Part shown: piece after piece, positions 49,446 through 59,557 of the stretch
How positions within the stretch are numbered: position 1 is the first letter of the stretch
How the letters are laid out: every line of letters starts with the position of its first letter
Assembly (NCBI GenBank): GCA_029246385.1
Contig: JAQWNG010000023.1
Coordinates: 1 to 64,000 of the forward strand
DNA length: 64,000 nt
Reading direction: 5' to 3'
Source of the DNA: Halioglobus sp.
Lineage (GTDB): Bacteria; Pseudomonadota; Gammaproteobacteria; Pseudomonadales; Halieaceae
Translations under genes and position numbers: made by a program
Notes under the pieces: generated by a model
Databases searched by the model: none
Seen by the model: the letters and a program-made list of their open reading frames with translations, nothing else
What the model was told of the DNA's origin: nothing

Positions 49446-50009
49446 GTGAGGAAAGTGTCGCTTTATCGCCGCGTCAGGGGTCTTACTCTGATCGAATTGA
49501 TGGTCGCGCTGATGGTTATTACGATTACGCTGTCCTTGGGCGCTCCGTCAATGCAGGGCTTGTTGCAAGGTAATCGGCTGCGCTCTGAGTCAATTCGCTT
49601 TCTGCGAGCAATTAATCTCGCACGCAGTGAGGCGGTCATGCGCAACCGACCTGTCAGTATCTGCCCTTCAGCGATGGCTGTGAGCGGCAAAGCGCAATGC
49701 TCTGGTGCGTATGTCGATGGCTGGATTGTGTTTGCAAATATTAACAAGGATAAGGTTGTCGACACGGGTACCGATGAGGTGCTTCAGGTGTTTGAGGGTC
49801 TGCCGTCGGGCTACCGGTTAACCAATCGGAATGGGACCAGAGCAGCGTTTACAATCATTAACTTTCTCCCCAGCGGGTTTTCCCACAGTAATCGTACGCT
49901 GTTGTTCTGTCCTTCTAACGATGCAGATGCAGAGTCGTTGAGTATCGTTATCAATAATGTCGGTAGAGCGCGCTTGATGAAAGGTCGTGGGAAATGCCAC
50001 GTGATGTAA
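49446..50009 (+). CDS. GspH/FimT-type minor pseudopilin
   Basis: GTG 49446, preceded by AGGAGGG at the ideal distance, gives 187 residues. The class III prepilin signal R-G/LTLIELMVAL is cleaved after Gly with Glu at +5. The rest matches the GspH/FimT/FimU domain (RSE.IRFLRAINLARSEAVMRNRPVSIC). It is a minor pilin likely to sit at the pilus tip and prime assembly. First gene of the operon; pilV overlaps its end. Confidence 0.88.
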   Translation: MRKVSLYRRVRGLTLIELMVALMVITITLSLGAPSMQGLLQGNRLRSESIRFLRAINLARSEAVMRNRPVSICPSAMAVSGKAQCSGAYVDGWIVFANINKDKVVDTGTDEVLQVFEGLPSGYRLTNRNGTRAAFTIINFLPSGFSHSNRTLLFCPSNDADAESLSIVINNVGRARLMKGRGKCHVM

Positions 50010-50644
50010 TGTGCAATAGCCTGTTGTATGCCCTGCTAAATCGGCATGCTCGAGCGCAGCTAAAATACGCAGTGTCTGTTGAGAGAGGCATGGGCATGCT
50101 GGAGTATCTGTTGGCATTACTAATTTTTTCGACGGGAGTAATGGGCCTCATGTCAGTACAATTGACGGCGAAAAAAATCGTCTCTGAGGCGAGTCAGCGC
50201 TCGACTGCAACGGCGTTGGGGCGTGACATTGTTGAACGTATGCGGGCAAACCCTGAACAGCATGAGGCTTATCGGGCGGTGGAAATCGGAGACACTACAC
50301 AGTTACTGCCGTTGCCAGACGTTGATTGCAATGTCTCTATCTGCACTGCGCCACAGATTGCAACGTTTGACTTATGGCAGTGGGAGTCCAGGCTGTTGGG
50401 ACGCGCTGTGGTAGGCAGCAGCGCGAACTCAGGTGGACTGATATCACCTCGGGCGTGTATCTCAAATAATGATGGGGCAGTGGCTGTAACCATAAGCTGG
50501 GGCGTCTCCACGGTTGTTCAACAGTCCATGCTGATGGTCTGCGGTACAGAGGGTTTTAGGGCCAATATGATACAGCATACAGCGCTTGATTACAGTGTGA
50601 GACGACGGCGCCTCTTTTTGTCTACTTACATAGGAAGCCGTTAA
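50009..50644 (+). CDS. pilV: Type IV pilus minor pilin PilV
   Basis: The protein (211 residues from ATG 50009 in a TAATG overlap; an ATG five codons earlier is also possible) has an unusually long leader ending ERGMG before MLEYLLALLIFSTGVMGLMSVQ, the type IV prepilin helix with Glu at +3 or so. It then follows the PilV pattern RSTATALGRDIVERMRANP. It acts with PilW, PilX and the GspH-like protein in priming pilus assembly. Confidence 0.88.
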   Translation: MCNSLLYALLNRHARAQLKYAVSVERGMGMLEYLLALLIFSTGVMGLMSVQLTAKKIVSEASQRSTATALGRDIVERMRANPEQHEAYRAVEIGDTTQLLPLPDVDCNVSICTAPQIATFDLWQWESRLLGRAVVGSSANSGGLISPRACISNNDGAVAVTISWGVSTVVQQSMLMVCGTEGFRANMIQHTALDYSVRRRRLFLSTYIGSR

Positions 50645-50646
50645 GC

Positions 50647-51651
50647 ATGGCTGCTACCATTCGAAATCTTGGTGCTGCGTCAGGGCACGGGTTTTCCTTG
50701 GTTGAGCTTATGGTGTCAATGTTCTTGGGGGTTATTCTCACTGCAGGTTTTGTCAGCACCTATCTGGGCGCTAAACGGAGTGCCGTCTACGATGAGGAGC
50801 TGGCGCGAATGCAGGAAAGCGGACGTTATGCGATGCGCCTGTTGTCACGAGAGTTGGCGATGGTAGGATTTTATGCTGGCGTTCCCTCAGTGAGTGAGGT
50901 TGTCGCAGTGCCGGTGGGCGAAGATTGTAGTCATCAAAATTGGAGTTTGGATGTAGAAAATGCCTTGGAATTCGTAAATAATTATCCTGGTAATGCCGTG
51001 CCGACTTCCCAAAAAGGTACGGCATTTACCTGCCTAGATGCGGACGCGATACAGCTAAATACCGACCTTTTGGCGATCAAACGCACGGCGAGTGACGCAA
51101 GTTTGCATCGAGGCGTGGTCGCTGGCGGACTTACCGCGTCTACAGGTGAAATCTGGTATTTTCGACTAGCGTCGGATGCATCGGCTGAGTGGCAAAAGTT
51201 GCGCCCCATTGATTTGCTTGATCCATCTATAGACATGTCTTTGTACAGCTACTGGGAGGCGGTTTCCAAGATCTTTTTTATCCGCAGGTACTCTGTGTCT
51301 TCGAGTGACGGCATCCCGACACTTTGTATGGAGACACTTGCTGGCCACAGGATGACCTTGCGATGCCTTGCAGAGGGGGTGGAAGATCTGCAGTTTGAAT
51401 TTGGTATTGATACTGACGCCGATGGGGTTCCAAACCAGTATAAAGCTGCCCCGACCGGTGATGAAATGCAGTATGCCGTTGTGGCGAAAATTCACATCCT
51501 GCTGCGCAGTGTCAGTAGGATTCCGGGTCATAAGGATCAAAATTCGTATGCCTTGGGCCAGAAGATTCTTTTGCCCCGTCACGATTTCTATTTGAGGCGC
51601 GTAATGAGCTCATCAATCCTCCTCAGAAACCGATTGCAATTTCGAGGTTAA
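50647..51651 (+). CDS. pilW: Type IV pilus minor pilin PilW
   Basis: The 334-residue protein has the prepilin motif G/FSLVELMVSMFLGVILTAG near residue 16 and the PilW pattern (ESGRYAMRLLSRELAMVGFYAG), with the large C-terminal beta domain. Two bp after pilV, consistent with an operon. Confidence 0.9.
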   Translation: MAATIRNLGAASGHGFSLVELMVSMFLGVILTAGFVSTYLGAKRSAVYDEELARMQESGRYAMRLLSRELAMVGFYAGVPSVSEVVAVPVGEDCSHQNWSLDVENALEFVNNYPGNAVPTSQKGTAFTCLDADAIQLNTDLLAIKRTASDASLHRGVVAGGLTASTGEIWYFRLASDASAEWQKLRPIDLLDPSIDMSLYSYWEAVSKIFFIRRYSVSSSDGIPTLCMETLAGHRMTLRCLAEGVEDLQFEFGIDTDADGVPNQYKAAPTGDEMQYAVVAKIHILLRSVSRIPGHKDQNSYALGQKILLPRHDFYLRRVMSSSILLRNRLQFRG

Positions 51652-51663
51652 ACTAACACAGCT

Positions 51664-52335
51664 ATGACGATTCAGCTGAACCCTGCAATTAAAAAAAGCC
51701 GCGGAGTGGCGCTGTTTCTCGCACTTATTTTTATGCTGATGCTAGCGATCATCGCGACGACGACAATGCAAACTGCCTTGCTGCAAATGCGCATGGCTGG
51801 CAATGACCAGTTTTTGGAAGAGGCTTTTCAAAGAGCAGAAGCTATTGCCGATGAGTTGTCCCAGAGTCCGAGAAACTTCTTGCTTGATACAGAAGTGGGG
51901 GATTCAAATTGCCCACTGGATCCGAAGGTCCTGGATTGCGAAATCAGACTTTTAAGGCTGCCGGTATCGGCTGCTACCTCGAAAGGTTACGAACTCGACT
52001 ATCGTATCACCAGACAAGATCCGCTGTTATGGCAAAACTTTCCGGTTCAGGGGTCACAAGCCAAAGTACTGAGTAGCAACCGCTTTGATGCGGCAATTTT
52101 TGAGGTGGATGTGCGGGTGGATGGCAGTGCGACGCGTCGTGGTAGCGCCCACGTTATTCAGGGAGTTGCCGCACGCATGGTACCTGTGGGAGGAGTTGTT
52201 CCTCCGTCAGCTGAGAGCCCCGAGTTGTATGATGCTGATATGGTTGAGGTGCCCAACATCAGCACACTAGCGTCCTCGTCTGCAACAGCAGTATACCGAA
52301 TCTACTGGCGGCAACCTGGCATTGATTCCTTATAG
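51664..52335 (+). CDS. pilX: Type IV pilus minor pilin PilX
   Basis: The 223-residue protein has the PilX N-terminus SRGVALFLALIFMLMLAII followed by TTMQTALLQMRMAGN and AEAIADEL. PilX lacks the usual Glu-5 and works with PilY1 in Pseudomonas. Here pilY1 is absent; the next gene is pilE after 18 bp. Confidence 0.88.
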   Translation: MTIQLNPAIKKSRGVALFLALIFMLMLAIIATTTMQTALLQMRMAGNDQFLEEAFQRAEAIADELSQSPRNFLLDTEVGDSNCPLDPKVLDCEIRLLRLPVSAATSKGYELDYRITRQDPLLWQNFPVQGSQAKVLSSNRFDAAIFEVDVRVDGSATRRGSAHVIQGVAARMVPVGGVVPPSAESPELYDADMVEVPNISTLASSSATAVYRIYWRQPGIDSL

Positions 52336-52353
52336 ATATTCTGGCGTGAAGCG

Positions 52354-52797
52354 GTGAAGAGCACCTATTATAAAGGCTTCACTTTAATGGAGCTCATTAT
52401 TGTGCTCTCAATAGTATCAATATTACTTGTTCTGACATTACCCTCGTATCAGCGGCAGCTAATTAATGCGCGACGAAGTCTAGCCACTGCTGAATTACAA
52501 GATATTATGATCAGGCAGGAGGAATATTTTATCGCCCACAAGCAGTATGCCGAGACTCTTTTGGACTTAGGTTTTACTGCCAGCCCTTATGCTATTGACT
52601 CGAGTGGGGGGGATATTTCTGTACTGGCAAAGAACAGAGTCTATATCATCGATATAGCAACAGCTGAATATACCTACACGCTTTACGCTAAGCCGCAACT
52701 CCATCAGATTAAAGATCAGCTGTGTGCCACGTTGAGTCTAAACTCAATGGGCGTCAAGTCGGTGACAGGTGATGGACTTGCCAAACTGTGCTGGTAA
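52354..52797 (+). CDS. pilE: Type IV minor pilin PilE
   Basis: The GTG-started 147-residue protein has prepilin site KG/FTLMELIIVLSIVSILL with Glu at +5, then YQRQL..ARRS.A.AELQDIM.RQE.YF......YA, and two Cys near the C-terminus (QLCATL, LAKLCW) likely forming the pilin D-loop disulfide. Last gene of the operon; converges with pilR 6 bp later. Confidence 0.9.
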   Translation: MKSTYYKGFTLMELIIVLSIVSILLVLTLPSYQRQLINARRSLATAELQDIMIRQEEYFIAHKQYAETLLDLGFTASPYAIDSSGGDISVLAKNRVYIIDIATAEYTYTLYAKPQLHQIKDQLCATLSLNSMGVKSVTGDGLAKLCW

Positions 52798-52803
52798 TGC
52801 AGA

Positions 52804-54183
52804 TTAACTGTCCAGTCCGAGTTTTTTTTGTTTATATCGCAGGCTCCTAAAGCTGATTCCCAAAAGTTTTGCTGCTGCGGTCTTGTTCCAGCGACTGGCT
52901 TCCAGTGCTTCCCTAATAATTTCTCTTTCTATATTTTCCAGATAGCCCTCGAGATCGCCGTGGGCATCATGTTGCTGCTGCGCTTTGACACTGTCTTTAT
53001 GTTTTTCTTCGTTGGATGGGATAGAGCTTTTGTGCAGTATGCTGGGGAGCTGTAGGTCATCGGCACTGATAGTGCCGCCGTCGGATAGTGCGAGTGCGCG
53101 TTCTAGTATGTTTTCCAGTTCGCGCACATTACCGGGGAATGCATAGTTATTTAGTGCGTTCACGGCAGAATCGTCTAGGTGACTATTGACTGCTCCGTGC
53201 TCTATGCCAATGCGAGTTAGAATAGTTTTAGTCAGAGCGGGGACGTCCTCTAGTCGATCGCGCAGACTGGGTACTTTTACGTCGATCACATTGATGCGGT
53301 AGTAGAGGTCTTGTCGGAATCTTCCGACCTCAACCTCGCCAGCGAGATCTTTATGGGTTGCGCTAAGGAGACGGATGTCAGTCTGCTGTTCTTCGCTTGC
53401 GCCCACCGGTCTTACAGTTTTTTCTTGTATCGCACGCAGAAGTTTGACCTGCATGGCAAGCGGTAGATCGGCGACCTCATCAAGGAACAGCGTGCCGCCA
53501 GAGGCTGCTTGAAAGAGTCCTATTTTGTCTTGACTAGCGCCGGTGAAGCTACCCTTGATATGCCCGAATAACTCACTTTCCATTAACTCCGGCGGGATCG
53601 CACCACAGTTAACAGCCACAAAAGCGCCCGTGGACCGTGGTCCGTTGTTGTGAATTAGGCGGGCTACAACCTCCTTGCCACTGCCGGATTCGCCGTGAAT
53701 ATGCACTGGTGCTTGGCTTCGAGCGAGCCTGGATACTTGCTCGCGCAAAGTTTGAATAGCTGCAGCATCACCAATTAGTCCTTCGTCCATTGCATCTTTT
53801 GCACGGCTTGTGTCGGTTTGCAATTGCAAGGCCGAGCTTATGAGTCTGCGTAAATTATCTAGCTCAACCGGCTTGCTTATAAAATCGAAAGCCCCAGCTT
53901 TGAGAGCAGAAATAGCGGTTTCTACGCTGCCATGTGCGGTAATCATAGCAACGGGAATGTGAGGAAATTCCCGCTGGATGTATTGTACTAAGCTGATGCC
54001 GTTGCCATCGGGCAAACGCATATCGGTTAAGCACAGGTCAGGCTGCACCCGCGCGACAAGGTCTCTAGCCTCCGCGAGTGTAGCCGCACTATGGGTTTTA
54101 AGCCCCATGCGGCTTACCGTGATATCCAATAATTCTCTGATGTCAGGTTCATCATCCACGATTAAAACGCTTTGAGTTTCCAT
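52804..54183 (-). CDS. pilR: Sigma54 response regulator PilR
   Basis: The 459-residue NtrC-type regulator has a receiver (LTDMRLPDG, Asp near 54), AAA+ domain with Walker A GESGSGKE, the sigma54 loop GSFTGA, Walker B GGTLFLDEVADLP and a Fis-type HTH at the end (KTAAAKLLGISFRSLRYK). In Pseudomonas it activates pilA. It follows pilS on the same strand with no gap. Confidence 0.95.
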   Translation of the reverse strand: METQSVLIVDDEPDIRELLDITVSRMGLKTHSAATLAEARDLVARVQPDLCLTDMRLPDGNGISLVQYIQREFPHIPVAMITAHGSVETAISALKAGAFDFISKPVELDNLRRLISSALQLQTDTSRAKDAMDEGLIGDAAAIQTLREQVSRLARSQAPVHIHGESGSGKEVVARLIHNNGPRSTGAFVAVNCGAIPPELMESELFGHIKGSFTGASQDKIGLFQAASGGTLFLDEVADLPLAMQVKLLRAIQEKTVRPVGASEEQQTDIRLLSATHKDLAGEVEVGRFRQDLYYRINVIDVKVPSLRDRLEDVPALTKTILTRIGIEHGAVNSHLDDSAVNALNNYAFPGNVRELENILERALALSDGGTISADDLQLPSILHKSSIPSNEEKHKDSVKAQQQHDAHGDLEGYLENIEREIIREALEASRWNKTAAAKLLGISFRSLRYKQKKLGLDS

Positions 54184-55809
54184 TTAAAGAGCTCTTTGAT
54201 TAATAGAGATACGGAAGCAGCTTTCCCCTTTACTCGTAGGTCGATAATCGAGGTTCGCATTATTGATTTCGCAGAGCTCCTTGCAGAGATACAAGCCCAT
54301 CCCGCTACCTTCAGACATTGTAGTGAAGAAAGGTTCAAATAGTTTAGCCCGATCAGCGAAGGCTACGCCACTACCATTATCAATCATATTGATGTGGTAT
54401 TGATGGAGACTATTGTCAACATTAATATAGATGCGCGCTGTTTCCTTGCCTGTCTCTTGCTTGCTGTGGCGCAGCGCATTGTCCAATAAGTTTGCAAAGA
54501 TACGTTGTAGATTTTCCGGGTCGAATTCGATAAGCAATTCTTTATAGTCACAATCAATAGTTACTTGCGCGGGCCGGTTTAGCGCGTTTAGATATTCACG
54601 AACGAAATCATTTAGCCAAGATGCCAGTAGTAGCTGTTCTGGTTTAGGCGGCTCGCGACGAGAGATTTGCATGACGCTTTCAACAATTTGGTTAACACGT
54701 TCGCTGTGATGTTGAATGATATCTGCCATGCGGTGGTCAGAGGGCACAAGATCAGATGATTCCTGCAGTAGTTGGGCGGCGTGACTGATGGCGCCAAGCG
54801 GGTTGCGAATCTCATGGGCGATACTGGCCGTCAGTCGGCCCAGAGAGTTGAGTTTTAGCGACTGCGCGTACTGGGTCGCTGGTGCATAGTCTTCTACTAA
54901 AACAAGTGACTCAAGATTTATATTGGGCTGCAATGCTTGGAAGTTGGCAATCACTGGGTTCCCGCCGTCTGCGACTGAAAATGGCTTGGCGCGATGCATG
55001 CCAGAGCGTTTCCATTGTTTGAACTGGTCTGCCAGTTGTACACAGTAGTCTTCCAACTGTCCTCCTTGTTGTTCTGTCATCTGTGTTTCTGGCTTGAGTA
55101 ATCGAATAGCGGACTGATTCATGACTCGCACAAGTCCCTCATTATTGACCAGCAGGATACCTGTTTGCATATGCTGCACTATTTGTTCGTTGAGTCGTTG
55201 CAGACTATAGAGTTCGCTGGCGCGGTCTCGTGCCAGCGCTTCGGCCCGACCTAGACGGTGGGCGACTGTCTGCACCATAAGTGCCACGCCGAAAATAAGC
55301 AGTCCCAAAAGCCCGGCGGGAAAGAGTGAACCAATGTCGAGGACGTCGCGCAGTATCAACCAAGCCGTATCCAGCAAAATAGCAAGCACACTGATAGCAG
55401 CGACCAGCATCGCAAGCTTTCGATTTGAGATAAGAACCGCGCTGGAGGCGGCTGTAATGACTAACAGCGCCGGTAGTCCGCTGGTCATGCCGCCGCTAGT
55501 GTCAGCGAGTAAGGTGATGGCGACAATATCCACCAGGAAGACCAATAGCATCAGGGCCTGATTTTCGTTGAAGCGCGTAGATAGCGCACCCACAAGTGGA
55601 ATGCTAGTTGCTAGATAGATCAACGCTGCAGTTGTATAAAGATCAGGGTTAAGCGAGCCCACCAGCAGACGGGTGTCGGGGCTTACCAGCAAAATTAGTA
55701 ATACAATGGAGAGTATGGATCGATAGGCCACATAAATACGGAACAGCGCGAGATTTTGATAGCTCTGAGAGTGGACTTCAAATTGGGTAAGTGGGGCTGG
55801 ACGATTCAC
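54184..55809 (-). CDS. pilS: Sensor histidine kinase PilS
   Basis: The 541-residue protein has six N-terminal membrane helices (about 25-190), a PAS-like domain (about 205-310), HisKA (LTASIAHEIRNPLGAI, His near 337) and HATPase (NLLDNALRHS, DNGSGVA, GSGMGLYLCKEL). In Pseudomonas PilS senses pilin in the membrane and controls PilR. The pilR start is immediately after its stop. It is divergent from nadE. Confidence 0.95.
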   Translation of the reverse strand: MNRPAPLTQFEVHSQSYQNLALFRIYVAYRSILSIVLLILLVSPDTRLLVGSLNPDLYTTAALIYLATSIPLVGALSTRFNENQALMLLVFLVDIVAITLLADTSGGMTSGLPALLVITAASSAVLISNRKLAMLVAAISVLAILLDTAWLILRDVLDIGSLFPAGLLGLLIFGVALMVQTVAHRLGRAEALARDRASELYSLQRLNEQIVQHMQTGILLVNNEGLVRVMNQSAIRLLKPETQMTEQQGGQLEDYCVQLADQFKQWKRSGMHRAKPFSVADGGNPVIANFQALQPNINLESLVLVEDYAPATQYAQSLKLNSLGRLTASIAHEIRNPLGAISHAAQLLQESSDLVPSDHRMADIIQHHSERVNQIVESVMQISRREPPKPEQLLLASWLNDFVREYLNALNRPAQVTIDCDYKELLIEFDPENLQRIFANLLDNALRHSKQETGKETARIYINVDNSLHQYHINMIDNGSGVAFADRAKLFEPFFTTMSEGSGMGLYLCKELCEINNANLDYRPTSKGESCFRISINQRAL

Positions 55810-55944
55810 CGTGCGCTGGCCTGTGAGTGCTGCTGAAATAAAGGATAAGGCCCAGTGTAACAGGATTGTTTCAACGAGGGACTGGCTATACGCCGCGCTT
55901 TTCCGGACAATATAGCCCTTGTATTGTCATCACCTGAGAGTTCC

Positions 55945-57576
55945 ATGAGTACCTTGAATATTTTGATGGCCCAGATGAATACCCTGGTAGGTGATTTTGA
56001 AGGGAATACACAGAAAGTTATCGACGCTATAGCGTTGGCTGAACAGGTGCATGAGGCGCCGGTGGTTGTGTGTCCTGAGTTAACTCTCAGCGGCTATCCG
56101 CCAGAAGATTTACTGCTGCGGCCGAGCATCGAACAGCGGGTGACCCAAGCGCTTACTACTTTGTGCGCATCCATGACGGGGGGAGCATATGCAGTGATAG
56201 GTTATCCGCTGTGGGAAGACGGTGTGCTTTACAACGCCGCCGGGGTTCTCCACCGCGGGAAAATAGTGGCTCAATACCGCAAGCAGAGCCTGCCTAATTA
56301 CCAGGTTTTCGATGAAAAGCGCTATTTCAGTGTAGGTAATCAACCCTGTGTTGTTAACATTGAAGGCGTGATGGTGGGTTTGAGTATTTGTGAGGATATT
56401 TGGGAGGCTGCCCCGGCATGCCAGGCGGCAGAGGCTGGCGCGCAGTTGTTGCTGAACATAAACTCCTCGCCTTTTCACGCGGGTAAGCGCGCCGAGCGTT
56501 GGCAAACTGTGGGCTCAAGTGCTAGGCAAGCGAATATTCCCATCGTCTATGTTAATCAGATGGGAGGGCAGGACGAACTGGTGTTTGATGGTGGTTCTTT
56601 TGCTGTCGCCGCAGATGGTGCGGTCGCGGCGGCTGCGCCAGAGTTTAAGGAAGGTGCGTACTGGCTACAATTGGATTTCGATGGCGGTGCAGTGGAGATT
56701 TTTAGCCCTGAGTTTCACGCCCCACTGAACGAATTGGAAGCCACTTGGCAGGCGTTGGTACTCGGTGTTCGTGATTACGTTAATAAAAACCGATTTCCCG
56801 CAGTGATTTTGGGTTTATCGGGCGGCATAGACTCGGCTCTTACTCTCGCGATCGCTGTTGCGGCGCTCGGAGCAGCGCGAGTAGAAGCGGTTATGATGCC
56901 GTTTCGGTATACTTCGCAGATGAGCATAGAGGATGCAGCGGAGCAGGCAAAAATACTCGGCGTGAAATACAAAGTCATTTCTATAGAGCCGATTTACGAG
57001 GCATTCATGAGTAGTCTGGCGCAAGAGTTCAACGGTACTCAGCCTGACACTACGGAAGAAAATCTGCAGGCCCGTTGTCGTGGAATGCTACTGATGTCGA
57101 TCTCCAATAAGCGAGGCGTTTTAGTGCTCACAACAGGCAACAAAAGCGAGATGGCGGTTGGCTATTCAACGCTCTATGGTGATATGGCCGGAGGATTTGA
57201 TGTGCTCAAGGATGTATCCAAAACGTTGGTGTTTGAGTTGTGTCGTTACCGCAACCTTGCGGAACCTTGCATCCCACAGCGTGTCATCGATAGACCGCCT
57301 TCTGCGGAATTGGCGCCGGATCAGAAGGACGAAGATAGCCTTCCTCCCTATGACATTTTGGATCGCATTTTGGCCTTATATGTAGAGGAGGACTGCAGTG
57401 CGGAGGCGATTATTGCCACCGGCCTAGGCCGTGAGCAGGTGATGCGAGTACTTCGCCTTGTGGATATCAACGAATACAAGCGCCGTCAGGCGCCGGTCGG
57501 GGTGCGAATTACCCGGCGAGGCTTTGGGCGCGATCGACGCTACCCCATCACCTCCGGTTGGCGTCTCGGTGATTAG
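55945..57576 (+). CDS. nadE: Glutamine-dependent NAD+ synthase
   Basis: From ATG 55945 (543 residues; track start TTG 7 codons earlier) the protein has a nitrilase-type glutaminase domain with the Glu-Lys-Cys triad (CPELTLSGYPPEDLLLR, YRKQSLPNY, GLSICEDIW) and an ATP-pyrophosphatase synthase domain with LSGGIDSAL and TGNKSEMAVGY. It makes NAD from deamido-NAD. Confidence 0.96.
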   Translation: MSTLNILMAQMNTLVGDFEGNTQKVIDAIALAEQVHEAPVVVCPELTLSGYPPEDLLLRPSIEQRVTQALTTLCASMTGGAYAVIGYPLWEDGVLYNAAGVLHRGKIVAQYRKQSLPNYQVFDEKRYFSVGNQPCVVNIEGVMVGLSICEDIWEAAPACQAAEAGAQLLLNINSSPFHAGKRAERWQTVGSSARQANIPIVYVNQMGGQDELVFDGGSFAVAADGAVAAAAPEFKEGAYWLQLDFDGGAVEIFSPEFHAPLNELEATWQALVLGVRDYVNKNRFPAVILGLSGGIDSALTLAIAVAALGAARVEAVMMPFRYTSQMSIEDAAEQAKILGVKYKVISIEPIYEAFMSSLAQEFNGTQPDTTEENLQARCRGMLLMSISNKRGVLVLTTGNKSEMAVGYSTLYGDMAGGFDVLKDVSKTLVFELCRYRNLAEPCIPQRVIDRPPSAELAPDQKDEDSLPPYDILDRILALYVEEDCSAEAIIATGLGREQVMRVLRLVDINEYKRRQAPVGVRITRRGFGRDRRYPITSGWRLGD

Positions 57577-57599
57577 CGCACTGTGGTAGTGTAGCTCGA

Positions 57600-58469
57600 T
57601 TAAATTTTTGGACGGTTATCGAACTGCGGTGGTTGGGGTGGATCGAGCAAGCCCAGTGATGCCTGGTTTATCCAGGAACGTTGTACACCTTGCAAAGTGT
57701 AGTTACTAATGAACTGTCCATCTTTGCCGATGGCGGGGTAATCGGGAAAGTTAGCGGCTAATACATTGACGGACTCGTCAGCGAGATCATCCATTTCAAG
57801 ATAGATATATCCCTGCGCCATGATGGCCAATCCATCCGCTACTGCCGGGGTTTGCTGAAAATTTTCGACGACATATCTGCCCCGATTAACCGCCGCGAGG
57901 AAAGCGCCACGTCGCAAATAGTAATTGGCGACGATGATTTCGTGACGGGCCAGCAAATTTCGCAAGGAAATCATACGGGCTTCTGCGTCTGCAGCATAGG
58001 GGCTGTTCGGAAATCTGGCCAGCAGTTGTGCAAACTCAGCAAAAGCTTCTTTGGCTTGACTGGTATCACGATTCGTAGGGTCAGTGGGCAGAAATCGGGC
58101 GAAGATGTCCTCGTTGCCGGTATAGGCAGCTAGGCCCTTCATATAATAAGCATAATCGACATTGGGGTGTTGTGGGTGCAATCGAATAAATCGATCTGCG
58201 GCTTCTACGGCTGCCTCGTGCTCGTATGCACTGTAATGCGCATAAATAATTTCCAGTTGAGCCTGCTCAGCATAACTGCCGAAGGGGTAGCGTGCCTCTA
58301 GAAGTTGGAAACTGCGCACAGCGAGGTCGTAGTTGTCGCTGCGCAGGTAACCCTGAGCATCATTGTAGATTTGTTGCTCACCCGCATCGGCAGCAATATC
58401 GGGCAACTGCTCGTTGCTGGAGCAGCCGAGAAGGGCGAGGCTGAATAATAGGACCAAAATGTATTTCAT
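57600..58469 (-). CDS. bamD: Outer membrane assembly lipoprotein BamD
   Basis: The 289-residue lipoprotein (LALLGCSS lipobox) has TPR-like repeats ([53 protein letters not shown]). BamD is the essential scaffold of the BAM complex. It is divergent from rluD, the usual arrangement. Confidence 0.96.
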   Translation of the reverse strand: MKYILVLLFSLALLGCSSNEQLPDIAADAGEQQIYNDAQGYLRSDNYDLAVRSFQLLEARYPFGSYAEQAQLEIIYAHYSAYEHEAAVEAADRFIRLHPQHPNVDYAYYMKGLAAYTGNEDIFARFLPTDPTNRDTSQAKEAFAEFAQLLARFPNSPYAADAEARMISLRNLLARHEIIVANYYLRRGAFLAAVNRGRYVVENFQQTPAVADGLAIMAQGYIYLEMDDLADESVNVLAANFPDYPAIGKDGQFISNYTLQGVQRSWINQASLGLLDPPQPPQFDNRPKI

Positions 58470-58576
58470 GTTTCCACCTAACGGGCTGTCGTGGGCGTGC
58501 TAAAATGTTAGAGCGCAGAAGCGTCATTGATGCAGTATTTAACCACAGGCTGGCTGGCGCATAAATAGGAATTGTA

Positions 58577-59557
58577 ATGAATGATCGGGTGATACTGCAG
58601 GCAAGTGTGCCGCAGGAACTACACGGTAGCAGATTGGATCAGACGGCGGCCGAGCTTTTCCCGCAGTACTCCCGCTCCCGCCTGCAGGAATGGATTAAAA
58701 AAGGGGCATTATTGGCTGATGGTCAGCAGTGCCGCCCGCGCGATAAAGTGCTGGCTGGTGCCGACCTGCGTATCGATACTGAATTACAAGCGGCAGTCGG
58801 TTGGCAGGCTCAAGACATGGCTCTGAATATCGTGTTTGAGGACGATACCATTCTGGTGGTGAATAAACCTGCAGGATTAGTGGTGCATCCCGCTGCAGGT
58901 CATGTAGAGGGGACGTTGGTGAACGCATTGTTGGCGCATGCCCCCGACCTTGCCCTGTTGCCGCGGGCGGGCATCGTGCACCGTCTGGATATGGACACTT
59001 CTGGCATACTAGTTGTTGCCAAAACCCTGACCGCACACCACCGTTTGGTTGAGCAGTTGCAGGCGCGCTCCGTCAAACGAGAGTATAGTGCACTGTGCAT
59101 CGGCGCAATGACGGGCGGAGGCACAGTGGATGCGCCTATGGGTCGCCATCCGCGGCAGCGTAAGAAAATGGCGGTCCTTGTTGCGGGGGGTAAGCCCGCC
59201 ATAACCCATTATCGTTTGGCGCAGCGTTTTGGCCATCACAGCCGCATCGCTGTGAACCTCGAGACCGGCCGAACGCACCAGATACGCGTGCATATGGCTT
59301 ATCGCCGTTATCCTCTGATAGGAGATCCCACGTATGGCGGGCGTCCTCGTATCCCGAAAGGTGCGTCCGACAGGCTTGTTGATACTTTGCGCAGCTTTTC
59401 GCGGCAGGCGTTGCATGCGCGCACACTGGGGTTTACGCATCCAGGCACCAATGCGTGGGTGGAGTTTGAGTGCCCCTTGCCCGATGATATTCTCGGTCTA
59501 ATCGCCGTACTGGAACAGGAAGATCGTCCTTTTGCGCGTGACACCACTCTTTATTAG
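58577..59557 (+). CDS. rluD: 23S rRNA pseudouridine synthase RluD
   Basis: The 326-residue protein has an N-terminal S4 RNA-binding domain and the RluA-family catalytic motif HRLDMDTSGILVVAKT (catalytic Asp), with GRTHQIRVHMAY. RluD modifies helix 69 of 23S rRNA. pgeF overlaps its end. Confidence 0.96.
   Translation: MNDRVILQASVPQELHGSRLDQTAAELFPQYSRSRLQEWIKKGALLADGQQCRPRDKVLAGADLRIDTELQAAVGWQAQDMALNIVFEDDTILVVNKPAGLVVHPAAGHVEGTLVNALLAHAPDLALLPRAGIVHRLDMDTSGILVVAKTLTAHHRLVEQLQARSVKREYSALCIGAMTGGGTVDAPMGRHPRQRKKMAVLVAGGKPAITHYRLAQRFGHHSRIAVNLETGRTHQIRVHMAYRRYPLIGDPTYGGRPRIPKGASDRLVDTLRSFSRQALHARTLGFTHPGTNAWVEFECPLPDDILGLIAVLEQEDRPFARDTTLY

Noticed and set aside
52804-54183. GSFTGA instead of GAFTGA in PilR
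   Set aside because: From memory, Pseudomonas PilR also has GSFTGA, so this appears normal for the subfamily.
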